DNA of 64,000 nucleotides, taken from Pseudooceanicola sp. GTDB lineage: Bacteria > Pseudomonadota > Alphaproteobacteria > Rhodobacterales > Rhodobacteraceae. Below the pieces are notes generated by a model. That model worked only from the letters and a program-made list of their open reading frames with translations, searched no databases and was not told where the DNA came from. The DNA is taken from NCBI RefSeq assembly GCF_029213205.1, contig NZ_JARGNH010000005.1, forward strand, positions 1 through 64,000, in the 5' to 3' direction. Positions 35,458 through 44,603 of this stretch are shown here, in pieces (positions within the stretch are counted from its first letter, which is position 1; each line of letters opens with the position of its first letter). The position numbers and the translations under genes are program-made.

Positions 35458-36259
35458 CGTATTTCGTGCTCGCCACCCTAAGGTCATTGCCGTGGCCAAT
35501 CAAAAGGGTGGTGTTGGCAAGACCACGACAACCATTAATCTGGGCGCTGGCCTGGTTGAGCTGGGTAATCGGGTGCTGGTGGTCGATCTCGATCCGCAAG
35601 GCAATGCCTCAACCGGCCTCGGCATCGACGCCGGGGATCGCGATCTGACCACCTATGATTTGCTGCTAGGCGAAACCGATTTGGCGGAAATCATTCTGAC
35701 CACCGATATCGAAAATCTGCATATCATTCCCGCCACGGTCGACTTGAGCTCAGCCGACCTTGAGATGATGGCCAGCGAAAAACGCAGCTTTCTGTTGCAT
35801 GATGCCCTGCGCCAACCGGTGATCGAAGACCTGGGCTACGATTTCATCCTGATCGATTGCCCGCCTTCGTTGAACGTGCTGACCGTCAATGCGATGGTTG
35901 CCGCGAATTCGGTTCTGGTTCCGTTGCAGAGTGAGTTTTTCGCGCTCGAGGGGCTGACACAGCTGATCACCACAATTCGTGAGGTGCGGCAGACCGCCAA
36001 TCCGGAACTGCGGATCGAGGGCGTGGTGTTGACCATGTATGATGCGCGCAACAACCTGTCCCGGCAGGTTGAAATGGATGCTAGGGAAAACCTGAGTGAT
36101 ATGGTGTTCCAGACGGTGATCCCGCGGAACGTTCGGGTCAGCGAGGCGCCGTCGTTTGCGATGCCGGTGCTGGAATATGATGCGGAATCAAAAGGGGCCG
36201 CCGCCTATCGCGCGCTGGCCCAAGAGCTTCTCGACCGTCAGCGAGCGGCAGCGGCCTGA
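35441..36259 (+). CDS. parA: chromosome partitioning ATPase ParA
   Basis: A 272-residue Walker-type ATPase that moves ParB-parS complexes, and so newly copied origins, apart. The deviant Walker A is ANQKGGVGKTTTTINLG (about residues 19-35) with the signature Lys, Walker B-like VVDLDPQGNASTGLG and LIDCPPSLN follow. It is the chromosomal type, not a plasmid ParA, as shown by the gidAB neighbours and the absence of an N-terminal DNA-binding domain. Start at 35441 lies in the end of rsmG; a GTG at 35453 is possible. parB follows after 13 bases. Confidence 0.96.
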   Translation: MSPVSNVFRARHPKVIAVANQKGGVGKTTTTINLGAGLVELGNRVLVVDLDPQGNASTGLGIDAGDRDLTTYDLLLGETDLAEIILTTDIENLHIIPATVDLSSADLEMMASEKRSFLLHDALRQPVIEDLGYDFILIDCPPSLNVLTVNAMVAANSVLVPLQSEFFALEGLTQLITTIREVRQTANPELRIEGVVLTMYDARNNLSRQVEMDARENLSDMVFQTVIPRNVRVSEAPSFAMPVLEYDAESKGAAAYRALAQELLDRQRAAAA

Positions 36260-36272
36260 GGGAGGGCATGAC

Positions 36273-37163
36273 ATGAGCGATAAACCGAAAACCCGCGGGT
36301 TGGGGCGTGGATTATCCGCGTTGATGGCGGATGTCGGAACCGACAATGGCGCCACCGCGCCACGCCGCGCGGATTCCCATGTGCCGATCGAAGATATTGC
36401 ACCGAATCCAGACCAGCCGCGCCGCAGCTTTACCCAAGACCAGTTGGAGGAACTCGCCGCCTCGATCCGCGAGCGCGGAATCATTCAACCGTTGATCGTG
36501 CGCGCCAAGCAGAATGGCGCGGCGAAATACGAGATCGTTGCCGGCGAACGGCGGTGGCGTGCGGCGCAGATGGCCAAGCTGCACGAAGTGCCGGTGGTGA
36601 TCCGCGACTTTGACGACACCGAAGTGTTGGAGGTGGCGATCATCGAAAACATCCAGCGCGCCGACCTCAACCCGATCGAAGAGGCGGCGGGGTATCGCGC
36701 GTTGATGGACCGGTTTGGCCATACCCAGGAGCGGGTGTCCGAGGCGCTTGGAAAAAGTCGCAGCCATATCGCCAACCTCCTCAGGTTGCTGCATCTGCCC
36801 GAAGAGGTTCAGACCTTTCTCCGCGAGGGACGCTTGTCGATGGGCCATGCCCGCGCCCTGATCACGTCCGCCGATCCGGTTGCGCTGGCCAATCGGGTGA
36901 TCAAACAGGGGCTGTCGGTCCGTGAAACCGAACGGCTTGCCAAGGCCGGGGACGCTGAGTCAGACACCAAACCGGCCAAAAAAGCGGCTCCTTCTGGGAA
37001 GGATGCCGATACCAAGGCGCTTGAAAATGATCTGAGCGCTGCAACCGGCATGAAGGTGAGTGTCGATCACAAGCCGGGCGGCGAATCCGGGCAGGTGACC
37101 ATTCGTTATGCGGATTTTGAGGGGCTCGACGCGATCTGCCGGTTGCTCAACGGGGGCCGCTAG
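36273..37163 (+). CDS. parB: chromosome partitioning protein ParB
   Basis: A 296-residue CTPase-type DNA-clamp that binds parS and spreads. The N-terminus has the ParA-contact motif GLGRGLSALM. The CTP-binding ParB domain shows IAPNPDQPRRSFTQDQLEEL, then IVAGERRWRAAQMA with the GERR motif and IENIQRADLNPIEEA. A helix-turn-helix follows at SEALGKSRSHIANLLRLLHL. A charged linker (KPAKKAAPSGKDADTK) leads to the dimer domain. GGAGG is 8 bases before the ATG. Its last 17 bases overlap the convergent DUF454 gene. Confidence 0.97.
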   Translation: MSDKPKTRGLGRGLSALMADVGTDNGATAPRRADSHVPIEDIAPNPDQPRRSFTQDQLEELAASIRERGIIQPLIVRAKQNGAAKYEIVAGERRWRAAQMAKLHEVPVVIRDFDDTEVLEVAIIENIQRADLNPIEEAAGYRALMDRFGHTQERVSEALGKSRSHIANLLRLLHLPEEVQTFLREGRLSMGHARALITSADPVALANRVIKQGLSVRETERLAKAGDAESDTKPAKKAAPSGKDADTKALENDLSAATGMKVSVDHKPGGESGQVTIRYADFEGLDAICRLLNGGR

Positions 37164-37506
37164 GGCGGCTCCAGATAAAGATCAGAACACAGCACAGGGT
37201 GGCGCCCTGAATCAACAAAATCTTCGGGCGCAGACCGGTGGCCAGCGAAATGCCAAAGACCAGCAGGATCGACAGGGTGGCATAGCGCTTTGCGTTGCGA
37301 GAGATTGCACCGTTTCGCCGCCAGCCCTCGATTGGTGGTCCAAGTTTTTTGTGATTAATCAACCAGTTATGCAGAGTTTCAGAGCCTTTGGCAAAGCAGA
37401 ACGCAGCCAGCAAAAGGAATGGCACGGTTGGCAGCAGGGGCAGGACAATGCCGATTGCCCCCAGAGACAGGCAGATCAGACCGAACAGCGTCCACAGCCA
37501 GCTCAT
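37147..37506 (-). CDS. DUF454 (YbaN-like) inner-membrane protein
   Basis: A 119-residue protein with three hydrophobic segments (residues 3-22, 25-42 and 78-112) and the PLLPTVPFLLLAAFCFAKGS block that marks the DUF454/YbaN family. No biochemical function is established. It overlaps hemW by four bases upstream and parB by 17 bases at its 3' end on the other strand, so the two convergent mRNAs share complementary ends. Confidence 0.85.
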   Translation of the reverse strand: MSWLWTLFGLICLSLGAIGIVLPLLPTVPFLLLAAFCFAKGSETLHNWLINHKKLGPPIEGWRRNGAISRNAKRYATLSILLVFGISLATGLRPKILLIQGATLCCVLIFIWSRPSGPR

Positions 37507-38678
37507 CGCAGATCTCGCACCAACTCCGCCAGCACTGCGTTCAGCACCAGACGCCCTTCTGCGGTGGCGCTGATCCGGTCCGGGCCCTGGGCCAACATGC
37601 CGATCCGCACCAATTCCTCGACGCGTTGCAGAGACAGCGGTTGTCCAGACAGCGCGGCAAAGCGGCTGGGTGCAATCCCCTCGCTCAGGCGCAGGCCCAT
37701 CAGCAGAAATTCCTCGGCCTGATCGCGGGATGTCAACAGCGCGACCTCGCGCTCCGGTCTGCCGGATTTGACGCCGTTCAGCCAGTCACCGGGCATCCGC
37801 AACGCCTCGGTTGCGTGGCGTTGGCCGTCGAGTGACAGCCGCCCATGGGCGCCGGGGCCAATGCCGATATAGTCTCCATATCGCCAGTAAACGCTGTTGT
37901 GCCGCGATTGGGCGCCGGGCCGGGCGAGGTTTGACACCTCATAGCTGGTAAACCCGGCGGCACCGGCCATGCTCTGCGTCAGCTCATAAAGGTCGGCGGC
38001 CAGATCTTCGGACGGCAGGCCGCGCAAGCCGCCGTGCCGGGCGCGGTCGGCAAAGGCGGTGCCGGGCTCGATGGTTAGTTGGTAGAGCGACAGGTGATCC
38101 ACGGCCAGATCAAGCGCGCGACCCAGTTCGGCCTGCCATTCGGCCGCGGTTTGATCCTGGCGGGCATAGATCAGATCGAAACTTACCCGGTCGAAATGGG
38201 CACGGGCGATGTCGAAAGCGGCCAGCGCTTCGGAGGCAGAATGGATTCGACCCAAACGTTGTAGATCGCGGTCGTTCAGTGCCTGCACCCCCAGAGAAAG
38301 CCGGTTTATCCCAGCGGCGGCATAGGCGCGGAACCGGTCAGCTTCGACCGAGCCGGGATTGGCCTCTAGGGTGATTTCGATGTCATTGGCAAAAGGCCAG
38401 TGCGCGCGGATGCGCGACAGGATCGCCTCGATCAGGCTGGGCGGCATCAGCGACGGGGTGCCGCCGCCGATAAAGATCGAATTCAACAGCCGACCAGGCG
38501 TCAACGCGGCATGGCGATCAATCTCGGACAGATAGGTCAGGCGCCAAGATTCAGTGTCTATTTCACGGGAAACATGCGAGTTGAAATCGCAATAGGGGCA
38601 TTTCGCGGCACAGAATGGCCAGTGCAGATAGAGTCCAAATCCACCGTTGCGCCAGTCTTCTGTGATCGGGTCAGTCAA
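37503..38678 (-). CDS. hemW: radical SAM heme chaperone HemW
   Basis: A protein of about 391 residues of the HemN-like radical-SAM family. The cluster motif is [13 protein letters not shown] (Cys-x3-Cys-x2-Cys), followed by [20 protein letters not shown] and [14 protein letters not shown]. HemW lacks coproporphyrinogen oxidase activity in other bacteria and instead carries heme to target proteins. No ATG is present at the 5' end. A TTG at 38678 overlapping the rdgB stop region, or a TTG at 38702, must be used; 38678 is chosen as the shorter overlap. A parS-like site lies inside codons for SHVSRE. Confidence 0.92.
   Translation of the reverse strand: MTDPITEDWRNGGFGLYLHWPFCAAKCPYCDFNSHVSREIDTESWRLTYLSEIDRHAALTPGRLLNSIFIGGGTPSLMPPSLIEAILSRIRAHWPFANDIEITLEANPGSVEADRFRAYAAAGINRLSLGVQALNDRDLQRLGRIHSASEALAAFDIARAHFDRVSFDLIYARQDQTAAEWQAELGRALDLAVDHLSLYQLTIEPGTAFADRARHGGLRGLPSEDLAADLYELTQSMAGAAGFTSYEVSNLARPGAQSRHNSVYWRYGDYIGIGPGAHGRLSLDGQRHATEALRMPGDWLNGVKSGRPEREVALLTSRDQAEEFLLMGLRLSEGIAPSRFAALSGQPLSLQRVEELVRIGMLAQGPDRISATAEGRLVLNAVLAELVRDLR
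38559..38574. promoter_or_regulatory. parS-like site (14 of 16)
   Basis: TATTTCACGGGAAACA matches the parS consensus at 14 of 16 positions and keeps most of the TTTCACG-GAAAC core. It lies inside hemW, 8.9 kb from the presumed origin on the same side as the two better sites. It may be a weak ParB site or chance. Confidence 0.45.
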
Positions 38679-39279
38679 AACAGGCGGCCACCAGCTGTTC
38701 AAAGGCCCGGGTTCGGTGGGTCAGTGGCAGCTTGCGCTCGGGCGTCATTTCGCCAAAGGTTTCGGACTCGCCATCCGGCTGAAACACCGGGTCAAAGCCA
38801 AAGCCGCGTGTGCCCCGCATAGGCCAGACATATTGGCCCTCAACGACGCCTTCGAAAATTTCGTCATGGCCATCCGGCCAGGCCAGACAGAGGGTGCAGT
38901 GAAACGCGGCCCGGCGCGGCAGCGGCGCCGCCTTGGCCTCAAGCAGATCCCAGACCCTGGTCATCGCCATGGTGAAATCGCGGCCCTTTGGGGTCTCGGC
39001 CCAATCGGCGGTATAGACTCCGGGGGCTCCGTCCAGCGCGGCAACGGTGATGCCGCTGTCATCCGAGAGGGCGGGGAGCCCGGTGGCCTTGGCGGCGAAA
39101 TGGGCCTTGATCCGGGCGTTTGCCGCAAAGGTGTCTTCGGTTTCTTCCGGTTCTTCCAGCCCATGTTCGGCGGCAGAGCTGACCGTGACTCCGTAGGGCG
39201 CCAGCAAAGCCGCGATTTCGCGCAGCTTGCCGGAATTGTGCGACGCGATGATCAGCCGGTCGCCGGAGAATCTACGCAC
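38671..39279 (-). CDS. rdgB: XTP/dITP pyrophosphatase RdgB (Ham1)
   Basis: A 202-residue enzyme that removes ITP, dITP and XTP from the nucleotide pool. Motifs: [18 protein letters not shown] at the start, [25 protein letters not shown] with the acidic active-site residues, and [14 protein letters not shown] followed by [11 protein letters not shown]. The start is taken as the GTG at 39279 (VRRFSGDRL), which overlaps the rph stop by eight bases. A start at 39300 would give a longer overlap. Confidence 0.94.
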   Translation of the reverse strand: MRRFSGDRLIIASHNSGKLREIAALLAPYGVTVSSAAEHGLEEPEETEDTFAANARIKAHFAAKATGLPALSDDSGITVAALDGAPGVYTADWAETPKGRDFTMAMTRVWDLLEAKAAPLPRRAAFHCTLCLAWPDGHDEIFEGVVEGQYVWPMRGTRGFGFDPVFQPDGESETFGEMTPERKLPLTHRTRAFEQLVAACFD

Positions 39280-39988
39280 CGACTGCGGCCTTTTGCGCAA
39301 TCACCAGCTCATCGACGCCTTTTTGCGCCAGATCGAGAAGCTCGGTCATCTGTTCACGGCTAAAGGTCGCGCCCTCGGCGGACATCTGCACTTCGATCAA
39401 CCGCCCGGCGCCGGTCATGATGAAATTGCCATCGACCCCGGCCTCGCTGTCCTCAGGATAATCGAGGTCGAGCACCGGCTGTCCGGCATAAAGGCCGCAA
39501 GAGACCGCGGCGACTGGATCGACCAGCGGATTGGATTTCACATCGCCGACCTTCATCAGCTTGTTCACCGCCAGCCGCAGCGCCACCCAGCCGCCGGTGA
39601 TCGAGGCGCAGCGGGTGCCGCCGTCGGCCTGAATGACATCGCAATCAATGGTGATCTGGCGTTCGCCCAGGGCGACCCGATCGACCCCGGCGCGCAGCGA
39701 GCGGCCGATCAGCCGCTGGATTTCCACCGTGCGCCCGCCCTGTTTGCCCGCCGCCGCCTCACGCCGCATCCGGCTGGTGGTCGAGCGGGGCAGCATACCG
39801 TATTCGGCGGTGACCCAGCCGAGGCCGGATCCCTTGATGAACGGCGGCACCCGATCCTCGATCGTCGCGGTGCAGAGCACATGGGTATCGCCCATGCGGA
39901 TCATACAGGATCCTTCGGCATGTTTGGTTACGCCGGTCTCGATGGAGACGCTGCGCATTTGATTCAATTCACGTCCTGATGGCCGCAT
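39272..39988 (-). CDS. rph: ribonuclease PH
   Basis: A 238-residue phosphate-dependent 3'-5' exoribonuclease that trims tRNA 3' ends. Family blocks: [35 protein letters not shown], the [13 protein letters not shown]-binding segment and [19 protein letters not shown] with phosphate-binding residues. AGGAGG lies 7 bases before the ATG at 39988; the in-frame extension upstream lies in the divergent promoter region. It is divergent from hrcA, with a 124-base gap, a pairing conserved in the group. Confidence 0.96.
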   Translation of the reverse strand: MRPSGRELNQMRSVSIETGVTKHAEGSCMIRMGDTHVLCTATIEDRVPPFIKGSGLGWVTAEYGMLPRSTTSRMRREAAAGKQGGRTVEIQRLIGRSLRAGVDRVALGERQITIDCDVIQADGGTRCASITGGWVALRLAVNKLMKVGDVKSNPLVDPVAAVSCGLYAGQPVLDLDYPEDSEAGVDGNFIMTGAGRLIEVQMSAEGATFSREQMTELLDLAQKGVDELVIAQKAAVGA

Positions 39989-40065
39989 CGGGGAACCTCC
40001 TGTTTGGGCGTCGGGATGACACTCCCGAGATGTGATGGCAAGTCTGATTGATTTTTCGGCCCAGC

Positions 40066-40093
40066 GGTCTTTAATGGCAGGCCATGAAAGACC
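40066..40093. promoter_or_regulatory. strong imperfect palindrome upstream of hrcA
   Basis: GGTCTTT (40066-40072) and AAAGACC (40087-40093) are exact inverted repeats, as are ATGGC (40074-40078) and GCCAT (40081-40085). One A-G mismatch sits between the two parts and the centre is AG. This gives 12 paired positions in 28 bases, ending 19 bases before the hrcA ATG. It does not match the CIRCE consensus. It could be an operator in DNA or a stem in the hrcA leader RNA. Confidence 0.5.
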
Positions 40094-40112
40094 AACAGCC
40101 TGGACAAACCCC

Positions 40113-41174
40113 ATGACGGAACAGCGATCGCTTCTCAGTGATCTGAATGATCGATCGCGCGAAGTGTTTCGCCGGGTGGTCGAGGGCTATCTGGAAAGCG
40201 GTGGGCCAGTGGGGTCACGCACGCTCACCCGGCTGATGAATGAAAAGGTCAGCGCCGCGACGATCCGCAATGTGATGCAGGATCTGGAATTGCTGGGGCT
40301 GCTTGGCTCGCCGCATATTTCGGCGGGGCGGGTGCCGACCCAGCAAGGGCTGAGGATGTTTGTCGATGGCCTGCTTGAGGTGCGCGACCTCGAAACCAGT
40401 GACCGGGCGTTGATTGATGCAACGGTGGGTGACAATGGTACCGATGTCGGGGCGATACTGGACCGGGTTGGCGCCGCTCTCTCCGGTGCCACCAGGGGGG
40501 CCTCGCTGGTGCTGGCGCCGAAAAGCGAAACCGCGATCAAGCATATCGAATTCGTTGCGCTGGGACAGGACCGGGCGCTGGTGGTGCTGGTTTTTGCCGA
40601 TGGCCATGTCGAGAACCGGATTTTCAACCCGCCGCCGGGCCAGACCCACAGTTCGATGCGCGAGGCGGCGAATTTCCTGAATGCGCTGATCGAGGGACGC
40701 ACCCTGAGCGATGTGCGTGGGGTGATTCAACGCGAAATCACCCATCGGCGGCAGGAGATCGATTCGCTGGCCCGGTCGTTGGTCGAAAGCGGCATGGCGG
40801 TCTGGCAGGATGGTGGGGACCGCCACGAACGGCTGATCGTGCGCGGCCGGGCAAATCTGATCGAGGGCGCCGAGGACATCGACCTCGACCGGATCCGCGA
40901 ACTGTTCGACGACCTTGAGCGCAAGCGCGATATCGCCGAGTTCCTGGAACTGGCCGAAGAGGGCGAGGGGGTTCGCATATTTATCGGCTCAGAGAACAAA
41001 CTTTTCTCACTTACGGGTTCCTCTCTGGTGGTTTCTCCATATATGAACGCTGACCGTAAGATCGTCGGCGCGGTCGGGGTCATTGGGCCCACGCGGCTCA
41101 ACTATGGGCGAATCGTGCCGATCGTGGACTATACAGCGCAGCTGGTCGGGCGGGTGATTTCTGACCGGAGCTAG
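40113..41174 (+). CDS. hrcA: heat-inducible transcription repressor HrcA
   Basis: A 353-residue repressor that binds CIRCE operators, classically of groESL and dnaK, with help from GroEL. The winged helix is at the N-terminus ([26 protein letters not shown]). The central GAF-like part and the late [17 protein letters not shown] segment are conserved. The start at 40113 begins [16 protein letters not shown]; ATGs at 40032 and 40074 in the same frame are less likely, although no clear ribosome site precedes 40113. grpE follows after nine bases, forming the hrcA-grpE heat-shock unit. Confidence 0.93.
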   Translation: MTEQRSLLSDLNDRSREVFRRVVEGYLESGGPVGSRTLTRLMNEKVSAATIRNVMQDLELLGLLGSPHISAGRVPTQQGLRMFVDGLLEVRDLETSDRALIDATVGDNGTDVGAILDRVGAALSGATRGASLVLAPKSETAIKHIEFVALGQDRALVVLVFADGHVENRIFNPPPGQTHSSMREAANFLNALIEGRTLSDVRGVIQREITHRRQEIDSLARSLVESGMAVWQDGGDRHERLIVRGRANLIEGAEDIDLDRIRELFDDLERKRDIAEFLELAEEGEGVRIFIGSENKLFSLTGSSLVVSPYMNADRKIVGAVGVIGPTRLNYGRIVPIVDYTAQLVGRVISDRS

Positions 41175-41183
41175 AGGTGAAGA

Positions 41184-41741
41184 ATGGCTGAGCCGAAAGA
41201 CGACGATTTTCTTGATGATATTGAGGCCGCAGAGGCCGACGCCTATGCCGAAGAGATGGCAGAGCTGGACGACGAGGCTGTCGAGATCGACGCGTTGCGC
41301 GCCGAGCGTGACGAGTTTCGCGACCGGTTCATGCGGGCGTTGGCAGATGCCGAAAACTCGCGCAAGCGCGCGGATAAGGATCGGCGCGAGGCCGAGAATT
41401 ATGGCGGCTCGAAGCTGGCCCGCGACATGCTGCCGGTGCATGACAACCTGAAGCGCGCAGTCGAGGCGGCGCAGGATCTGGGTGCCGAAAACGCGGCGCT
41501 GATCGAAGGGGTCGAGCTGACCCTGCGGGAATTGATGAACGTGTTCCGCAAACACGGGATCGAGCCGATTGCGCCGGAAGTTGGCGACCGGTTTGACCCG
41601 AAGGTGCATCAGGCGATGTTCGAGGCACCGGTGCCGGGCACCCGGGCCGGTGACATCATCCAGGTCGCGGCAGAAGGATTCCTGCTGCATGACCGGCTGT
41701 TGCGCCCGGCCCAGGTCGGGGTGTCATCGACACCCGGCTAG
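41184..41741 (+). CDS. grpE: nucleotide exchange factor GrpE
   Basis: A 185-residue dimeric co-chaperone that releases ADP from DnaK. An acidic N-terminal arm (DDDFLDDIEAAEADAYAEEM) leads into a long coiled coil (RAERDEFRDRFMRALADAEN) and RKRADKDRREAENYG. The C-terminal beta domain has the conserved GVELTLRELMNVFRKHGIE, VGDRFDPKVHQAM and LRPAQVGVS. It ends the hrcA operon; dnaK itself is not in the window. It is convergent with mutS. Confidence 0.95.
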   Translation: MAEPKDDDFLDDIEAAEADAYAEEMAELDDEAVEIDALRAERDEFRDRFMRALADAENSRKRADKDRREAENYGGSKLARDMLPVHDNLKRAVEAAQDLGAENAALIEGVELTLRELMNVFRKHGIEPIAPEVGDRFDPKVHQAMFEAPVPGTRAGDIIQVAAEGFLLHDRLLRPAQVGVSSTPG

Positions 41742-41780
41742 GCGCCCCAGCCCGGCGGGATCGCGCGGATGGCTGATCTG

Positions 41781-41814
41781 CGCCTCCGGCGGGAATATTT
41801 ATGGCAAGATGAAG
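41781..41814. repeat. Rhodobacterales-type intergenic repeat between convergent genes
   Basis: The 34-base element begins CGCCTCCGGCGGGAATATTT and ends GGCAAGATGAAG. From memory, very similar CGCCTCCGGCGGGAGTATTT...AGATGAA elements are scattered in intergenic regions of many Rhodobacterales genomes. Here it lies between the 3' ends of grpE and mutS. CGCCTCCGGCG can fold as a small hairpin followed by an A/T-rich run, so it may act as a terminator. Only one copy was seen in this window. Confidence 0.5.
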
Positions 41815-41828
41815 GGCGGCGTGTCGCG

Positions 41829-44474
41829 TTATTCGCGGGACGCCGCTTTCAGTTGGTAGAGCGCCTCGAGGGCTTCGCGCGGGCTGAGATTGTCGGGATC
41901 CATGGAGTCGATCAGGGCGGTGAGTGCGGAAGGTTTTGCGGGGAGCTCGGGGGCGGGCCGGGCAGGGGCGGCGGCAAAAAGCGGCAGGTCGTCGATCAGG
42001 GTTTTTGATTTGCCACCTTCGCGGTCGCCTTTTTCCAGCCCATCGAGAATGGCGCGGGCGCGGGCGACAACGCTGTCGGGCAAACCGGCCAGCCGCGCGA
42101 CCTGCACGCCATAGCTGCGGTCAGCAGCGCCCTTGCGCACCTCATGGAGAAAAATCACATCGCCATCATGTTCGCGCACCTCAACAGTGGCGTTGTCGAC
42201 GCCGGCAAGCTTGCCTGCCAGGGCGGTCATTTCGTGGTAATGGGTGGCAAAGAGGGCGCGGCAGCCATTGACCTCATGCAGGTGTTCCAGCGTTGCCCAG
42301 GCGATGGACAGCCCGTCATAGGTGGCGGTGCCGCGGCCGATCTCATCAAGAATCACCAGCGCGCTTTCGTCGGCCTGATTGAGGATCGCGGCAGTTTCGA
42401 CCATTTCGACCATAAAGGTCGAACGGCCTCGGGCCAGATCGTCAGAGGCGCCGACCCGGCTGAACAATTGGCTGACCACGCCGATTTCGGCCCGGGTCGC
42501 GGGCACATGGCTACCGATCTGAGCGAGCAGGGCAATCAGCGCGGTCTGGCGCAGGAAGGTCGACTTACCGGCCATGTTTGGTCCGGTCAGCAGCCAGATC
42601 CGGGCCGGATCGCCGGAGAGGTCGCAATCATTGGCGATGAAGGGCGCGCCCTGACGGGTGAGCGCTGCCTCGACCACCGGATGGCGGCCGCCTTCGATGC
42701 GCAGGGCCCGGCCATTGGTGATCTTCGGGCGGGTCCAGCTTTCACTGCGCGACAGATCGGCCAGGGCGGTGGTGAGGTCGAATTCTGCCAGGGCCCGAGC
42801 GCAGCTGGCGATCATGGGGGCGGAGTCGAGAATAGCGACTTTCAGCCTGTCATAGAGACGCTTTTCGATCTCCAGCGCGGCCCCGGCAGCGTTGTGAATC
42901 CGGGTCTCGATCTCGCTCAGTTCCGGGGTGGTGAAGCGCAGTTGGTTGGCCGTGGTCTGCCGGTGGCGAAAGCTGTCGGAGAGCGGTTCCTTCAGCATCT
43001 TGTCGGCATGGGTCGCGGTGACCTCGATGAAATAACCGAGCACATTGTTGTGCTTGATCTTCAGCGTGGCGATGCCGGTGGTTTCGGCATATTGGCCCTG
43101 CATCCGGGCGATCACCCCCCGGCCCTCGTCGCGCAATTCGCGGGCGGCATCGAGATCAGGATCATAGCCCGGTGCGATAAAGCCACCGTCGCGGGTCAGC
43201 AGTGGCGGCTCTGCGATCAAGGCGGCACCGAGCTGCGCCAGAAGGGTGTCATGGCCGATCAGATCGGCGCTGACGGTGGCCAGAAGCGGTGGCAACGTCT
43301 GGTCGGCAAGCCTTGCATGCAGGGCTTCGGCCTGCTCCAGCCCAGTGCGGATGGCGGCGAGGTCGCGCGGGCCGCCGCGATCCAGAGACAGCCGTGACAG
43401 GGCGCGATCAAGGTCCGGCACGCGGCGCAGAAAGTCGCGCAGATCAGACGAAATGCGGCTCTGTTCCACGCAAAAATCGATGGCATCGAGGCGCGCGCCG
43501 ATCACCTCCGGGTCGCGCGAGGGGCTCGACAGCCGCCGCTCCAGCAGTCGGGCGCCGCCCGCCGTGACGGTTCGGTCGATGGTGGCGAGCAGGGATCCGG
43601 CGCGACCACCAGTCAGCGCATGGGTCAGTTCCAGATTGCGGCGGGTGGCGGCGTCGATCTGCATCACCCGGTCTGCGGTCTCGCGGACCGGCGGGCGCAG
43701 CAGCGGCAGCTTGCCGCGTTGGGTCAGGTCGAGGTAATCGACAATCGCCCCCATCGCCGCCAGCTCGGCCCGGGAAAAGGTGCCAAAGGCATCGAGCGTC
43801 GCGAGATTGAACAGTGCAAGCAGCCGCGCCTCGCCATTGGCACTGTCAAAGGCAGCGCGGGCGAGCGGGGTCAGCGCGGCCCCATTTTCAGAGACTATTT
43901 CGGCGAAATCAGGCTCATTCAGGTTTGAAATCAACACTTCAGACGGGGCCAGCCGCGCCAGCTCAGGGCCAAGCCGCACAGGCGGCAGCGGGGTGACATG
44001 GAATGACCCGGTGGAGATATCGACCCAGGCCAGCGCCCCCTGATCGCGGACCAGCGCATAGGCGGCGAGGTAATTGTGCCGCCTGGCGTCGAGCAGCGTG
44101 TCCTCGGTCAGGGTGCCGGGGGTGACCAGCCGCACCACATCGCGGTTCACCACCGATTTGGAGCCGCGCTTCTTGGCCTCTTCCGGGCTTTCCATCTGTT
44201 CGCCGACGGCAACGCGAAAGCCTTTGCGGATCAGGGTCAGAAGATAGTTTTCGGCGGCATGGACCGGGACGCCGCACATCGGGATATCCTCGCCCAGATG
44301 CTTGCCGCGTTTGGTCAGCGAGATATCCAACGCCTCGGCGGCAGCGACGGCATCGTCAAAAAACATCTCATAGAAATCGCCCATCCGATAAAACAGCAGG
44401 GCGCCGGGATATTGCGCCTTGATCTCAAGGTATTGCGCCATCATCGGCGTAACGGCTGTGTTCTGCTGGTTCAC
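41829..44474 (-). CDS. mutS: DNA mismatch repair protein MutS
   Basis: An 881-residue mismatch-recognition ATPase. The mismatch-binding domain has the [11 protein letters not shown] motif with the Phe-x-Glu pair. The C-terminal ATPase has Walker [19 protein letters not shown], Walker [18 protein letters not shown] and [10 protein letters not shown]. The start is taken as the GTG at 44474, with a G-rich ribosome site; the reading frame stays open for another 2.4 kb upstream, antisense to maeB, but that extension is not protein-like. It is divergent from maeB and convergent with grpE. Confidence 0.95.
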   Translation of the reverse strand: MNQQNTAVTPMMAQYLEIKAQYPGALLFYRMGDFYEMFFDDAVAAAEALDISLTKRGKHLGEDIPMCGVPVHAAENYLLTLIRKGFRVAVGEQMESPEEAKKRGSKSVVNRDVVRLVTPGTLTEDTLLDARRHNYLAAYALVRDQGALAWVDISTGSFHVTPLPPVRLGPELARLAPSEVLISNLNEPDFAEIVSENGAALTPLARAAFDSANGEARLLALFNLATLDAFGTFSRAELAAMGAIVDYLDLTQRGKLPLLRPPVRETADRVMQIDAATRRNLELTHALTGGRAGSLLATIDRTVTAGGARLLERRLSSPSRDPEVIGARLDAIDFCVEQSRISSDLRDFLRRVPDLDRALSRLSLDRGGPRDLAAIRTGLEQAEALHARLADQTLPPLLATVSADLIGHDTLLAQLGAALIAEPPLLTRDGGFIAPGYDPDLDAARELRDEGRGVIARMQGQYAETTGIATLKIKHNNVLGYFIEVTATHADKMLKEPLSDSFRHRQTTANQLRFTTPELSEIETRIHNAAGAALEIEKRLYDRLKVAILDSAPMIASCARALAEFDLTTALADLSRSESWTRPKITNGRALRIEGGRHPVVEAALTRQGAPFIANDCDLSGDPARIWLLTGPNMAGKSTFLRQTALIALLAQIGSHVPATRAEIGVVSQLFSRVGASDDLARGRSTFMVEMVETAAILNQADESALVILDEIGRGTATYDGLSIAWATLEHLHEVNGCRALFATHYHEMTALAGKLAGVDNATVEVREHDGDVIFLHEVRKGAADRSYGVQVARLAGLPDSVVARARAILDGLEKGDREGGKSKTLIDDLPLFAAAPARPAPELPAKPSALTALIDSMDPDNLSPREALEALYQLKAASRE

Positions 44475-44603
44475 GGACGACCCCCCAATCGCAGAAAAGG
44501 ATACAAACCTCGGCCCTGCGACGAAAGGCGAAAGCGCTTTTTGTTGAGCCGTGGCCCATGCCCGTGTAAGACGCCCAAGCCTTGGGATAGGGAGAACAAA
44601 GGC

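Noticed and set aside
39989-40112. CIRCE operator before hrcA-grpE
   Set aside because: No TTAGCACTC/GAGTGCTAA repeat present; the palindrome found has a different sequence.
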